From: Septoria linicola
Taxonomy: Eukaryota > Ascomycota > Dothideomycetes > Mycosphaerellales > Mycosphaerellaceae
DNA: 64,000 nt
Direction: 5' to 3'
Assembly: GCA_024114885.1 (NCBI GenBank)
Contig: CP099419.1
Location: forward strand, 2,108,001-2,172,000
The translations under genes and the position numbers were made by a program. The notes under the pieces were generated by a model. The model saw nothing but the letters and a program-made list of their open reading frames with translations, did not search any database and was not told the origin of the DNA. The stretch's first letter is position 1. Every line of letters begins with the position of its first letter. Below, in pieces: positions 45,094 through 56,900 of the stretch.

Positions 45094-48021
45094 ATGGTTG
45101 GCCACGGTGTCAAGCGCGATAGCGAGAGTCCGCTCTTCGTGCAGTAAGCAGACTCCGATGATGGCAGCGATGGCAGCAGTACGTCGTGCCTTGTCCAGTC
45201 AAGGGCTACTCAACCGCAAATGAACACTAATGTGAGCTCAGGTCCAAAGAGAGCCAGGACCGACTCAGGCACGCCGCCAGCAACAACGTCAACTACATCG
45301 TATAGCTACACGTCAGACCAGGTCATCAATGGTCGCGTAAAGCCGTACGACATCCGTGTCATGGAGCATCGCCCAAGACTGGCCGTCTACAGCGACAGTT
45401 TTGTCAAAGCTGAGCGATGCATCTCTCAGATCATCAAGAACTTTGCAGCAACACATGACAAGATCAATCCCAAAGGCCGCCACAATGCCGCTCTCGCCCG
45501 CGTCTGCAATAGCTTGCGCAAGCTTCAGGATCCAACAGCACAATATCGGGCTGTTGGCCCCGTGGCTTGTTTGGGTCCAGCTGGTAGGTTCCGACATACT
45601 CGCCTCCACCTCAACTCCTGACTAACTACTTTCCCGTTCATTAGGCGTTGGCAAGAGTAGCACTATAAACTCTATTCTGAGTCAGAAAATGGCCGCCCCC
45701 GAGCACAATGGTGATGAGAAAGGGACCTACGTGGTTTTCGAATACGTCGGCCCTGCATCGAACCAAGTCACGCCGTTCTACGTCGAAGTTCCTTTCCGGC
45801 TGGAGCGCGCGGTCGGCTCACTGGTCATACGCCACCACGGTAACATCATCAGAAGCCAGTTACCGGAAGACGAGCTCGACGAAAATGAAGAGGAGGAGAT
45901 CAAGCAGAAATGCGAGACGGCTTTCGAGTTCTTTCACAGCCTATTGTGCAACCACAAGGACTTTGCTACGATGGAGGATGTGAAAGACTTTTTTGACGAT
46001 CACAAGGACGACAACCTACAGGCAGTTACGGAACACCTGGTAGGCCATATCATCAGTTTCCTGAAGACTCGTGCTCTCCATGATGGCCAAGAGATCTTTG
46101 AATGCATCGATGACCGCCACCTCAACGACGTCTTCAAGAAGGTCGCTCGTCCTATCCGTACTCGTGGCAGAGCAGGAAAGCAACCATCTCCATGGCCACT
46201 AGTCGTGAAGGTCAAAGTACGACAGGATCTTGATATCTTGAGGACAGGTCTAGTTCTTGCCGACACTCCGGGACTCAACGACTCTAACCTCAGCGTGGTC
46301 GAGAACCCCACTAACTATCTGACGTCTGCCGACACCGTCCTCGTGTTCGCCAGTGTGAAGCGCATTTCCGAGAACGAGAGCCTCGATCAACAGCTCAAGG
46401 ACTGCATCAATTTGGGCAAGATGCGCAGCACGGTTCTAGTAGTCACAATGATTGACGGAAAGAGCACCTACGATGACTACGAGAGGGCCTTGAGCAGAAC
46501 GACGTTGATATCTTGCTTGCAAAAGAAGCTGAAATCCACTCTACCGAATCAGCCCTCAGAGAAGCCGAAATGCTCAAGAATCTGGAAACTGACGACAGTC
46601 GCTTTCGGGAGTCTGACGAGAGAGTCACATTTTCGACTCAGCAACTTACTGTGGCTAGAGCAGAACTCCAACAGCGTGTGGTTGAGCTCCATTGCCGTGA
46701 GATTGGCACCAAGCTGAAGGAGAAGTTCCTACAGCTGACAAAGTCGAAGCGTGCACCAGACCTCAAGGTCTTGTTCATCTCTAACACACAATACCAGAAA
46801 CACGTCACTGGCTACGAGAGCAGTAATCCCCCAATGTTAGACGTTCAAGCAACCGGTGTCCCCGGGCTACGCACGATGCTCTATGGCATTGCAACACGCG
46901 GAAAGTTCGAGACTTTGACAATGATTGCCAACCGTCGTTTGCCTTACGCTCTCAAAGGAATTGAGGGTATCATCACCAGAAACTCTCTCGAGAGGAAAGA
47001 CGAGGTGCGCAGCGACATCGAGCGACAGCTGCAGCGCTTCGACGCACTGGCTCGTGAGGCGGTTGATGGTATTGTGCGATGTTTCCATAACCACATCACC
47101 TCAGCAATCAGAACTGCCAACGAGAAGTGGTCAGAGCGAGGCGCAAAGATCGCTAAGACTTGGGAGAAGTCGTCCAAGTCGATGACCTACACAGCATTCT
47201 GCCGCAAAGGCGGATACTGGAAGTTGTCAAAGACGAAGGAGTGGATCAGCTGGAATGGTGCAATCTGCGAGATCTCACACGCAAAGCTCGAGGCAGCTTT
47301 CGAATCCTTCCATCACGATCTTGACGGCATAGTTCTTGCCTACGAGGAGAAGCTCACGATCATGTTTCTCGACTTCGAGACAGCTATCGAGATATCGCCC
47401 GCCGCGCAGGGCATGGATCTACAAGCCTTCTTCGACATCATTGAACATCCTAAGCATGAGCTTATGGAGAGTATCTCCTACCACACAGACCGACTGCGTG
47501 CGATCGGTCTCAACGTTCACTAAGCCATGACTTGTGATGGCAAAGATGGGTACGTCGCCGAGGCCATGAAGGTGACTTACGACGACTGCGTCAACTTCTC
47601 GAGCAAGACATTTGGCAGCGAAGAAGGCCATGGTGCCAAGACGCATCAGGCGAAGAACCGCCGCCTCTCCAAGAAGAATGGTCCGCACGCAAAGCGTGTT
47701 GAGATGATCACTAAGAAACTCTCTGGTCAAGGCGAGGAGAGTGTGTTCGTCACCATGGGCAAGAAGGGCAAAGCCGACCTCGTCAAGAGACTCTCGGCAT
47801 GGAAGGTGGGAGTGAAGGAAGCTACCGATGCGTGCTCGAACGACATCTTGCGAGACCTCGATGTACGCTTCCAGGAGGCCGGTGAAGAAGAGGAGGAGAT
47901 CGAGCAAGATCCACACGTGGTCGAGACCATTCGAAAGGCAGCTCACGACGCTTTGAACACGGTCAATGGCGAGCTAGCCGGCTACATCGAAGAGTGCGAG
48001 GCTTTCGAGCGGGGCACCTAA
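45094..48021 (+). pseudogene. Dynamin-like large GTPase (SLIP-GC-like), broken
   Basis: A large P-loop GTPase gene is spread over one coherent coding track with three lesions. From ATG 45094 the frame meets TAA at 45145-45147, continues unshifted (ADSDDGSDGSST) into MNTNVSSGPKRARTDSG at 45220, and is spliced at 45584-45644 to restore the P-loop GPAGVGKSS. Later come the switch motif LADTPGLND and a G4-like VVTMIDG. At about 46490-46493 one base is missing: DDYERAL must shift to EQNDVDILLAKEAEIH to continue. TAA at 47521-47523 then interrupts the same frame, which goes on to 48021 with a charged helical end. The layout resembles fungal nuclear GTPases of the SLIP-GC/dynamin type. A shorter product from 45220 would end soon after the shift. 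Sequencing error could explain the indel but not easily all three lesions. Confidence 0.72.
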
Positions 48022-48483
48022 GCGCGCATCCGAACAATAGCACATCACTTATGGAAGCTTTGGTGCTGGACGCCAAGGTGACGCATACGAGGAGGAAACG
48101 TATAGGAGGTTCCTAAATGAGACATTCACAGCTTCTGGCTTCGAGATCTCGCTATTTTGACTAGGTAGACATCCTATAGAAGGGCACGAATGACGATTAC
48201 GACTTGCTTTGTACTGCACGAAACGCTGTGCTCGATTGTCTGATGACGGAGAGCGTGAGGAGATGGGAGCGCGCCACTACAGGTGGCTCAGGTTTTTGGT
48301 CATAACGACCACGTATTTGCTTTGCGCGATGCGATTTGAGGTAAATTTCATGGAGTGTTTGTTGCTCGCCAGCGTGCAAATGCTGCTATTGTGGGGTTCA
48401 TTCACCTTCATAATCTACATATCGCCAGAATAGTGATCGAGGCCTACGTGAAGCCATTTATAGGTGCGCCACCTGTAGCAGAT
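48022..48483. other. Convergent spacer
   Basis: This lies between the ends of the GTPase gene and NUP192. The small open frames have no motif. It probably contains 3' untranslated regions only. Confidence 0.4.
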
Positions 48484-51400
48484 TCATCTTCCTATCGTTC
48501 TGTTAGCACATGTCTTCGGACTTGAAGGTAAGCGGTACCCTACCTCTAAAAAGTCCGTTGCGAGGATCAACCTGCTCAGCTCATCTGCTACATGGATGGC
48601 ATGCCCACGTGCGGCCTGTTTGAAGATCGCCTGTACAGTGTATCGATGCTGCTGCAGGAAGGCAGTACCAGGCTGTGGCCCTTTGCTCATGACCGCGGCA
48701 ACAATGACTCTCAATATGTCCGTCAAGATTGTGTGGAACTCCTTGAGTGCTGCTGGGTTATCAACGTCAAGTCCAATATCCGGATCTGTGCTGAACAATC
48801 TGCTGTCATCGACCGCAGTGAAAAAGCCGGAATTCAGTACCAATTGAGTTCCATCCGGCGTATGACACAGTCGCAGTAATAGGGCCAACGCTGTATGGAA
48901 ATAAGCAAGTGTAGTGACCATTTCCTCTTGAGCATGGAAAGCCGCCGAAATACTGCCGATGCTCATGTCAATCAAGACCGGGATAAAGTTGAGCTTCAGA
49001 AGAGCTCGCAGCAACGATGTGGCGACCTTGAGGCATGTGTACAGCGACACGAGACCATCCAAGAACAGCAATGCTGAGACACGAGTGACGCCGCGACCAG
49101 AGAACGCATCCTCGGTGACGACAGTAAGTAGTCGATCGCCTGCATTCTGGATCAATTGTAACAGCTGTCTTGCGCTAGCCGATGCCGATGCTGTTGACAC
49201 GGTGCCGAAGACAGCACAACACGTGCGATAGGCCACGTCTCGAAGGGCTGGATCTGTGCTGCTGTCTGTCAAGACTTTGAGAGATATGCGGAATATCGTG
49301 AGGAGTCGCTCATTGGCAACATTGGCGGTCTGCTGTGTGTTGTCTTGAGAAGCTGGACAGATCGTGTATGTGAAGGTCAGCGTGAGCTTAGCCAGCAGGC
49401 CAGCAGCTTCTAGATCATCGCCCAATGTCTTCTCGTATTTGGGCAACACGATCAACAGTCCTTGCAACGACAGGGGAATAGCGGCAGCATCTTGTAGTCC
49501 GCCTTTGGTGACGACCAGCGACAACAGCTCAGTCCATGCTTCGAGAGCAGCGATTCGTCCGGCGTGGATTGCTCTCCAGTTGTTTTGACTGGTCAAAGAC
49601 GCCAGTATTGCAGTGATCTCATCAGAGGCCTTGTCAAGATCGTCGACAATGCCATGTTCTCGAAGCTCACGTTGGCGCAGAATCAAGAGCTGGTGAGCAA
49701 GTTTCACATCGAATGCAATCAGTGTGTCGGTGTCATCCTTGGTGCAACCCGAGAGGTCAAGGTCCTTGAAAAAGGTGCATTTCGAGTGGTCAGGCTCAAG
49801 AGCTGGCGCAGTCTCAAGATCAAAGAAGTCGAAGAGTTCGAAGATTGAGGATGTCGGCAATTCTTCGCCAGTGCTCAGTTTTATGGTACCCAACAGGCTG
49901 CTCACGATTTTCTCCTGAACCGAAAATGCTTTCTGTTCTACGGCGGCGCGGAGATCGAATGCAGCGTATTCAAAGAACGACTGGCGGACATGCATAAATT
50001 CTCGTATCGCTGTCGAGGCCGATTCTAAAAGTGCGTCTGGGTCAGCTATTGGCTTGCCATCCCAGAATGGGCTGGATGCTGGAGCCTGTGATTGCGACAG
50101 AGCGGCCAAAAAATCCATTGCCCGCAGTTGCGGCTGCACGATGCGCTCGGTCAGCTGAGAGCTTGCCAACTTGAGAATCAATCCGATGCACCCTCGCTTC
50201 ACGCTTAACAGCCAGGACCTGTGCCCCAATTGTCCGCTGACGATGGGCAATTCCACTGCGCACCGAGCGATAGCGTGGAACAAAGCCGTGGAAGATGCGA
50301 ATGCACTTTCTGCCAGCACGTCGACATTGCGCTCGTAGCAATGAAAGCCAAGCAGACAATGCGCGAGACATGGCTTGCCATTTGATGCGTCCAGGCTAGC
50401 ATGTAATGAGTCGAGAACTGCTTTGGCTTTGAGCATCTTGGCGGGGATTTCCTCAGACTCCAGATCCCACTCCAGCAAGCTAAAGCTTGGCTGCAGACTG
50501 ATGGTCAAGTCATGGCTTATAGGCGTAAGGAGACCAATCAAGCGATTGTTCCCATTCGAACGCGTAGCGCCAGAGTCACGACTTTCGCTCAATTTTCGCG
50601 ACGATCCGATCTGTTGCAGTAGTGCTGTACATTCGAGACTAACATCGACGTGTCTACTAGCGGTGAATTGCGCAACATCGATCACAGCATCAAGGTGGCC
50701 GAGAAAAGCTTCGTCGATCGAAGTAAGTGTCGAGCTTGTGACGTGTTGTGTCTTCGACGTCTGGGCTGTAACGATTGGTCGGACAATGTCGAAGTAGGTT
50801 GGTTGAAGTTTCCATGCTAGGCCTAAGACCTGGATAGCTTTCAGAGTCGCACGCACTATAGGAGAGCCAGGCTCGGCATGATCCAGAGTGTCAAGGTTCT
50901 GTTGAAGGGTTGCAATGAGTGATGCAATGACTGCCTTGTCGAACATCCATTCCATAACCCTAGCAAAGGGGTGCAAACGAGCGTAGGCGGCCAGAGATTT
51001 CGTCTCCATAGCGGACTCCACTCCTACTGTCGTTGTGTTTGCCAGAAGCACTAGATCCTCGTTGAAGCTAGAAAGACATTGATGGACGAAGTGCAGGCAT
51101 TCGTATCGGACGAAGTCCAGTAGACTGAGCTCACCGTCATGTGGCATGCGAGGCACTTTGCGCGCCAGTATAGCATCCATGACGAAATCGACGTAGATGT
51201 CCATGCCAGCATGCCGATGAGGTGCACCAAGGTTTCCGGGAAATGGCAGACTATCAGTGGGCAAATCGGGGGCGTTGACGAAGGGCGATACCAGCGCGTT
51301 GAGAAGCGCCAGGAGAGCTGCTCCGGCCTCGGCGTTGTTGGCATAAGCTTGCAGATATTGTTTGACTGGATATTGAACTCGTGGTTGCGCCCTTGCAAGA

Positions 51401-53487
51401 CTGGATCCATCAAGGCCACCACTCGATATCCAGCTGTCCAGCAGTACCCACATACCATTCCGGACTTCCAACACTTTATCTGTCAGCAGGGCGGTCAACA
51501 GGTCCAAGCAGCATGCTCGCACGCGAGGTATGGTGGCCGTTCGAGCCAGCTGAAACATGACCTCTCCAAGGTGAAATGGTTGGTCCTTCAGCAGCCAGTT
51601 CCTGGCATCTGGACTGGTCCGACAAATATGAGACGCGAGACTAAGATATGAGTCAAGCATGATACCCGTTTCGGGCTCCTCGAAGTTGTCCTCGGTGGCA
51701 TTGCGATCCTGGCCATTCGGGGCCATTACAGCTGAGCGATTCTTCAGACCAGACGCGTACAGCTCGAGCTCACTGAAGATTTGTGCCCAGCTCACCGCGT
51801 GTGTCTTGCGTAGCTTTCCAGAAGCCATGCCAGCATCTTCTAGAAGGAAGCGATGTGCCTGATCAGCACATTTGGCGTCGCAAGCTATCGAGCGTAGTAA
51901 TTGACAGAAAGCTGCGACTCGCGGCGTAGGCAACCGTACAGATACAAATTTCAAGAACCCGTAGAGATTACTCTCCTTGTCGGCCCAGAAGTCGTGTGCA
52001 GCTTCTGCATCATCCTGATATGCACAAGCCATAATGACCATGAAGCGCTCAAGATCTAGCTCGGAGTGTGTAGGGCCAGCGCTGGACTGTGACAACAAGT
52101 TGCGTCTCATCTCATCCTCGTCGAGCCTCAGCTTACGGAGAGCATCAGGCATGTTGGTCACAAAAGCATCAGTGAAGACTTGCAACTCGCGCATGGTCAA
52201 GGCCGAGAATTCGTTGGATGCACGAGGCATTTCTACCACGCTGACGGCACCGTCTACCAAGAAGTCCACAATGCCTGTCCGTGAGGGATCGTACCAGGCC
52301 ACCGGCTTGAGGAAGGCGGCGGCCGCCAGCATAAAGTGAAAGCCCTTGCTCTTGAGAGAGTCGAAGAAGAGCTTCGTGCGCGCTTCCTCGTCAGCTGTTT
52401 GCTCCGCTGTGCTCTGACCAGTCCGACTCGAATTGGGCCCGAACCTCGCGCTGTACTCAGCCAACCAGCTCACTGTTGCTGCGGCTCTTAATGTCGGTTG
52501 CTTCCATTGTAACTGCGAGTTTCCAACAGCGAAAAGACGGTGGAGATCACGCGCGGTCTCGGCGCTGGTGGCTCCATCGGACGCGGAGTGCGATGCGCCA
52601 CAAATGAGAACCGGCAAGTAATGGATTGTGATGTCAATCTCGGTCTCCAGAGTCGCCGCCTTGCTCAAGAAGATGCGATAGTCCTCCGGTTGGACATAGT
52701 TTGCTCTCAGAAGGTACGTCATGATAGCCGCGAGAGATTCGTGCTGCCGCGTTAGCAGATATCGCTGCGCGCGAAGTGCATCTCCCATGTCCCCCGACGT
52801 ACTTTGCCCCGTGACGATGAGCTTGTCCTTGTAGTCTGCCATCTTCTTGACGAAGGCTTCGACATCAGTCAAGCCTTCGACGCAGCTCCGCCAGAATGCA
52901 GCAGGGTCCGCACGTGCGTTCTCGTTGCCCTTCTGCCCTCTGCCTTCTACAATCTTCCGAGCGACCTCGGAAAAGGCCTGCGTATAGTCCTCATCGGCTG
53001 CTGCGTCGTTGTCTGTCCCCAGCTGCAGCAGGAGCCGCACACAGTCCAGGACGGTCATACGCTGCTCATGGAACCGGATGATGGCACGCAGGGGCAGCGA
53101 TGGGTCGGCAGCGCTGCCATCGATCTGCGACAGTATGCAGAGCTTGGCCGCCTCGACCTCGTCCAGGTCCAGCTCGTCGGCGACTGCAATTGCAGCATCT
53201 CGGAACTCATCTCGGACCCGGTACTGAACTTGATCAATGGTAATTGTGTCAGCCTGTGGGCTCGTTGTCGTCGCTGTCGTTGTTGCTGTTGCTGCTGCGG
53301 TGGAGGGTCTGATGATGGCGCGGCTGGCGTCGTTCTTCTTGGTCCGCTTCAGCAGCTCCTCGAGGTCCTTGACGCTGGCGTCCAGCTGTTCAGAGAGTCG
53401 CGAGATGTTTTTGAGCTGCGAATCGGTGGCTGCCACCAGGTCTCGCTGCAGAATCTGCAGACGCTGCAGAGAGTCTTCGGCAGCCAT
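48484..53487 (-). CDS. NUP192: Nucleoporin Nup192 (Nup205 family)
   Basis: This is a large scaffold of the inner ring of the nuclear pore complex, where it binds Nic96, Nup53 and other linkers. It is a single exon of 1667 aa, the usual size for fungal Nup192. The N-terminus (LQRLQILQRDLVAATDSQLK) and the following ADELDLDEVEAAKLCIL segment are characteristic. The remainder is an all-helical solenoid, with segments such as YLLTRQHESLAAIMTYLLRA, and no low-complexity FG repeats, as expected for a scaffold nucleoporin. A Thr/Ala-rich insert (TAAATATTTATTT) lies near residue 70. The start codon is divergent from TEL1 over 445 bp. Confidence 0.92.
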   Translation of the reverse strand: MAAEDSLQRLQILQRDLVAATDSQLKNISRLSEQLDASVKDLEELLKRTKKNDASRAIIRPSTAAATATTTATTTSPQADTITIDQVQYRVRDEFRDAAIAVADELDLDEVEAAKLCILSQIDGSAADPSLPLRAIIRFHEQRMTVLDCVRLLLQLGTDNDAAADEDYTQAFSEVARKIVEGRGQKGNENARADPAAFWRSCVEGLTDVEAFVKKMADYKDKLIVTGQSTSGDMGDALRAQRYLLTRQHESLAAIMTYLLRANYVQPEDYRIFLSKAATLETEIDITIHYLPVLICGASHSASDGATSAETARDLHRLFAVGNSQLQWKQPTLRAAATVSWLAEYSARFGPNSSRTGQSTAEQTADEEARTKLFFDSLKSKGFHFMLAAAAFLKPVAWYDPSRTGIVDFLVDGAVSVVEMPRASNEFSALTMRELQVFTDAFVTNMPDALRKLRLDEDEMRRNLLSQSSAGPTHSELDLERFMVIMACAYQDDAEAAHDFWADKESNLYGFLKFVSVRLPTPRVAAFCQLLRSIACDAKCADQAHRFLLEDAGMASGKLRKTHAVSWAQIFSELELYASGLKNRSAVMAPNGQDRNATEDNFEEPETGIMLDSYLSLASHICRTSPDARNWLLKDQPFHLGEVMFQLARTATIPRVRACCLDLLTALLTDKVLEVRNGMWVLLDSWISSGGLDGSSLARAQPRVQYPVKQYLQAYANNAEAGAALLALLNALVSPFVNAPDLPTDSLPFPGNLGAPHRHAGMDIYVDFVMDAILARKVPRMPHDGELSLLDFVRYECLHFVHQCLSSFNEDLVLLANTTTVGVESAMETKSLAAYARLHPFARVMEWMFDKAVIASLIATLQQNLDTLDHAEPGSPIVRATLKAIQVLGLAWKLQPTYFDIVRPIVTAQTSKTQHVTSSTLTSIDEAFLGHLDAVIDVAQFTASRHVDVSLECTALLQQIGSSRKLSESRDSGATRSNGNNRLIGLLTPISHDLTISLQPSFSLLEWDLESEEIPAKMLKAKAVLDSLHASLDASNGKPCLAHCLLGFHCYERNVDVLAESAFASSTALFHAIARCAVELPIVSGQLGHRSWLLSVKRGCIGLILKLASSQLTERIVQPQLRAMDFLAALSQSQAPASSPFWDGKPIADPDALLESASTAIREFMHVRQSFFEYAAFDLRAAVEQKAFSVQEKIVSSLLGTIKLSTGEELPTSSIFELFDFFDLETAPALEPDHSKCTFFKDLDLSGCTKDDTDTLIAFDVKLAHQLLILRQRELREHGIVDDLDKASDEITAILASLTSQNNWRAIHAGRIAALEAWTELLSLVVTKGGLQDAAAIPLSLQGLLIVLPKYEKTLGDDLEAAGLLAKLTLTFTYTICPASQDNTQQTANVANERLLTIFRISLKVLTDSSTDPALRDVAYRTCCAVFGTVSTASASASARQLLQLIQNAGDRLLTVVTEDAFSGRGVTRVSALLFLDGLVSLYTCLKVATSLLRALLKLNFIPVLIDMSIGSISAAFHAQEEMVTTLAYFHTALALLLRLCHTPDGTQLVLNSGFFTAVDDSRLFSTDPDIGLDVDNPAALKEFHTILTDILRVIVAAVMSKGPQPGTAFLQQHRYTVQAIFKQAARGHAIHVADELSRLILATDFLEVGYRLPSSPKTCANRTIGR

Positions 53488-53932
53488 GGTGGCGTGGCTA
53501 GAGATGGATATGAATGGTCAATCACATATGTTGCAGGCAAGAGCGGACAGTTCGTGACTTCCCCGCTGCTGCTACCATAGAGAATTATTATCATCCATCA
53601 TGTTTCCAGTTTGGCGCGACTGCTCAAGCTTCACGCGCGCGACTGGGCACCAAAAGTCTTGGAACGTCTGGACACCCTTCACCATCACCAGCTTCACCTC
53701 GATCGTGTTCAACACAACGCACTCGCCACTGCCAGCAGTCCACCGCCGCCTTGCACCTTTGCCTTTGCTTCGCTTCATGCTCTACACCTTGTTCAAGCCA
53801 GCAACTGACCCGTTTCTCAACACTAGATTTCCTTCTTCCCGAGAACGGAGCGTTTTCCTTCACAGGCACTCAAATCCATGCCTCACGCGTTAATAACCTC
53901 TGAGCCCATTTCGAGCTTACGCAAGTCTCGAG
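53488..53932. promoter_or_regulatory. Divergent promoter NUP192 / TEL1
   Basis: This 445-bp spacer lies between outward-facing start codons. The TEL1-side half is CT-rich on the plus strand, typical of fungal core promoters. Small frames here lack coding character. Confidence 0.45.
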
Positions 53933-56900
53933 ATGGCGGAGGTCAACTTGACTGAGGCTTTGGGTACGCGTTCCAATGCACATCCGTTATTGAATTGTTG
54001 ATGAAACTGACCACAGCCCAGCAAATATCCAAGCCAACACTGTGATCAAGCGCAGATCTGGTCTCGAAGACCTGAATAGGATTCTTCGCCATAACAGAGG
54101 CAGCTCTTCACTTCGCAAGAACCTTGGGGATCGGGAGTACAGCTACATCTTCAATACACTGTTCGATGTCACCCATGATAGCCAGTCGTCCTTTCTCAAT
54201 GCGAAGACTCCGACCAGTCGCAGTACAGCAGCCAATCGCTTGTCGGACATAGCTGGAGGACTGCGGCACGCCATCGAAGCTGGAGTGTCGGTCCTAAAGC
54301 CCAAGACGATACGCAATGTGCTTGATCATGTAACCGACTGCCTTTTCATGACCAACGGCAGTCTTTGCGATGCTCTTGCACTGGACTATGCCAAGATCAT
54401 GAGGATAGTCTTCAATTATCAACCGCATGTTGAACAGATGAAGGCTCCAAAATGGGATCGACTCGCCTCTTTCTGTGGCGGCGTGATCAACAAGGCTCAG
54501 CAGGAAGCGATGGAAGAGAACGGAGCCATCGACGATCATCTTGCGTCCATCGGTGGCACGGCGAATGGCTTGAGCCATCGCTCATCGCGTTCGACACTGC
54601 GCAATGCTTCAGGCTCTCAGGCTCGTCGCTCGACCCTCAGACCTGTTGCCGAAGAGATGGTCGCGTGTCTGCGCTTGCTGACCAGAGTGCCTAATGCGCC
54701 GAGGCAAGACTCTGCCACGGCGCGCCTTTGGACCATCATCGAAGCCCTGAAAACCTCTGCGATTTCACCACGTGCGTATCTCGACGCCTTTGGCACAATC
54801 AACAACACGTTGTCCTGGATGCGGACGGAGGGCATCCGAGCAACACTGAAAGCGACCAGCCATCTACTGCGCTTAATCAAACAGACGTGGTCGCTCAAAT
54901 CCGCCGCCGTCAGCCAAATGCTAATCACGATGCTGCTTCTGCGACCATACATTACTCATGCCATGGCAAGTGACGATCGAGTCATAGTGCAAGCGGAGGT
55001 ATCTGGACTGCTTCGCGTCTTAGAGGCCGAGTATTCTGGAAGACATATACACGACAGGAACGAGATGAGACTGGAAGATCTGCGTCTTGAGATCAATCGA
55101 GACGCTCATCAAAGTGGCAAAGTCGCCACTGCACTTTTCACGCTGCGACCTACGAATAGTGTCCGCGCGGAATCGAATTGGACTCTGGTCAACGTGCTAG
55201 CGTTCTTTCATAAAACTCTTATTTGCGGCGAGCAGTCCAAGAGCAGCTCGGATCAGGAACCCAATCCACATGATAGCGATACCACTCACCGTCCGAAGAA
55301 GCGACCCCGGCTTGAAGACCCATTGAGCATGCTGTTGGCGGCAACGTCAAAGGGCACACCTCAAGAACGTGTCTGCGCGCTTCAGACACTCACATTTGTC
55401 TGCCAGCTGAAGAGCTTCTCGGATCGCCAATTGCGTACTATTACAGACAACTTGACCGTCAGCTGCAATGAAGACAACGTGGGTATATGCTCGTGGGCTT
55501 TCCTCGCTGTTGCAAGTTGTGCTGCACAGACTAATGCAGCAAACTGCATGCTCAACGAACTCTGGAGTAATATCTGGCAAATCGGGACGCGGTCGCTTGG
55601 TAACAGTTTCACATGTCGCGCTGCTACCTATGCACTTGCCATTATGCTTGCATCGCGCTTGGTGACGCAGCCCGTGATCACTGAATTCCTCCATGGCATT
55701 ACGCACACTATGGAACTGACCGGTCCAAGTCAGATGTCGGACGCAGCGACGCTACTCTTCACGTTCACGATGCAGACATCGCAACAGCTCAACCCGGCGA
55801 ATGCAATTGCAACAGCAGACAGCATCATTGGATTCCTGGCCCAGACACTTCGACCGAGCAAACTCGAAGACAAACAGAATGCCTCGAGCGCAGCCCTCTA
55901 TGCCGTTACGGATATTGTAGGTTTGACGGCGACATGCCTAGGACAGACATCACACACCTTTGCGGATAGCGAGTTGCCTGTCTGGGATTCATGTGCCCGA
56001 GCATGGCTTTCTTGCGAGGAAGAAGAAGCAGTCACCTCATTTCTTCTGCTCATTCCGCCTGACGATACTGTCCTGAGTGACCACATACGATCAGCCGCAG
56101 CGAACCGCGTTACATCCACGGCGCCCCGTTTGTCGACACAAGCGCTGGTCCTGAATCATCAGATTTCTGAGCTTGGGCGGTGCAGGGAGGCCTGGCAGGC
56201 ACTGATACACGATCGAGCTCGTCCACCAACGAACGATGCATTCTCTATGCTTTGCAAAGCTTATCTCGCCTCTGTCTGTATCGCCAGGTGCATGATGTTC
56301 AAGGACACGCGCCGGCAAGCGCAGCTCGAGAGACTGACAACGGAAGCGATGAACACTCTGGGTGAGTTCATGACCTCGAAGCGCTGTGAGGCAGAGCACA
56401 CCACTACATTCCTCTCCATCTCGTCTTCCGCATGCTCTGGCCTCTCTTGCAGCGTTGAGGGCGAACCTCAAAACCGGACGCACTGCGAGACCGCTGTATG
56501 TCGCATCATTCACCATACTTCTACCAAGCAAGAAAATACTCCTGACTTTGACGAGGATGCCATGGACTTCGAAGAGTCGCCTGAATCGCAACGTTCCGCC
56601 AATACGGCTGCTATATCAAACGTCACTGACGTGCTCAATGACCAAGACGTCTCTTACGGCCGACTGACGCTGAGCGTGAGTACTCGTTTGTACGCAACAG
56701 CCGTCTTGGCAATAGAAGGCTCAGAAGCTACACCGAGTGCTACCGAATCGGCTTCGGCGCAAGTCATGGACCTCATACTTTCTCTGAATGATGACCAGCT
56801 ACTTACGTGCCGCGACACCATCACTGCTTTACCCAGGATTGGCCTTTTATTCACAGCAAAGGATACTGAGCGCCTGTTGACTTACTTCATGGAACAATTG

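Noticed and set aside
52804..53580. 258-codon plus-strand open frame
   Set aside because: It is antisense to the start of NUP192. The run of Cys and Arg comes from reverse translation of Ala/Thr codons.
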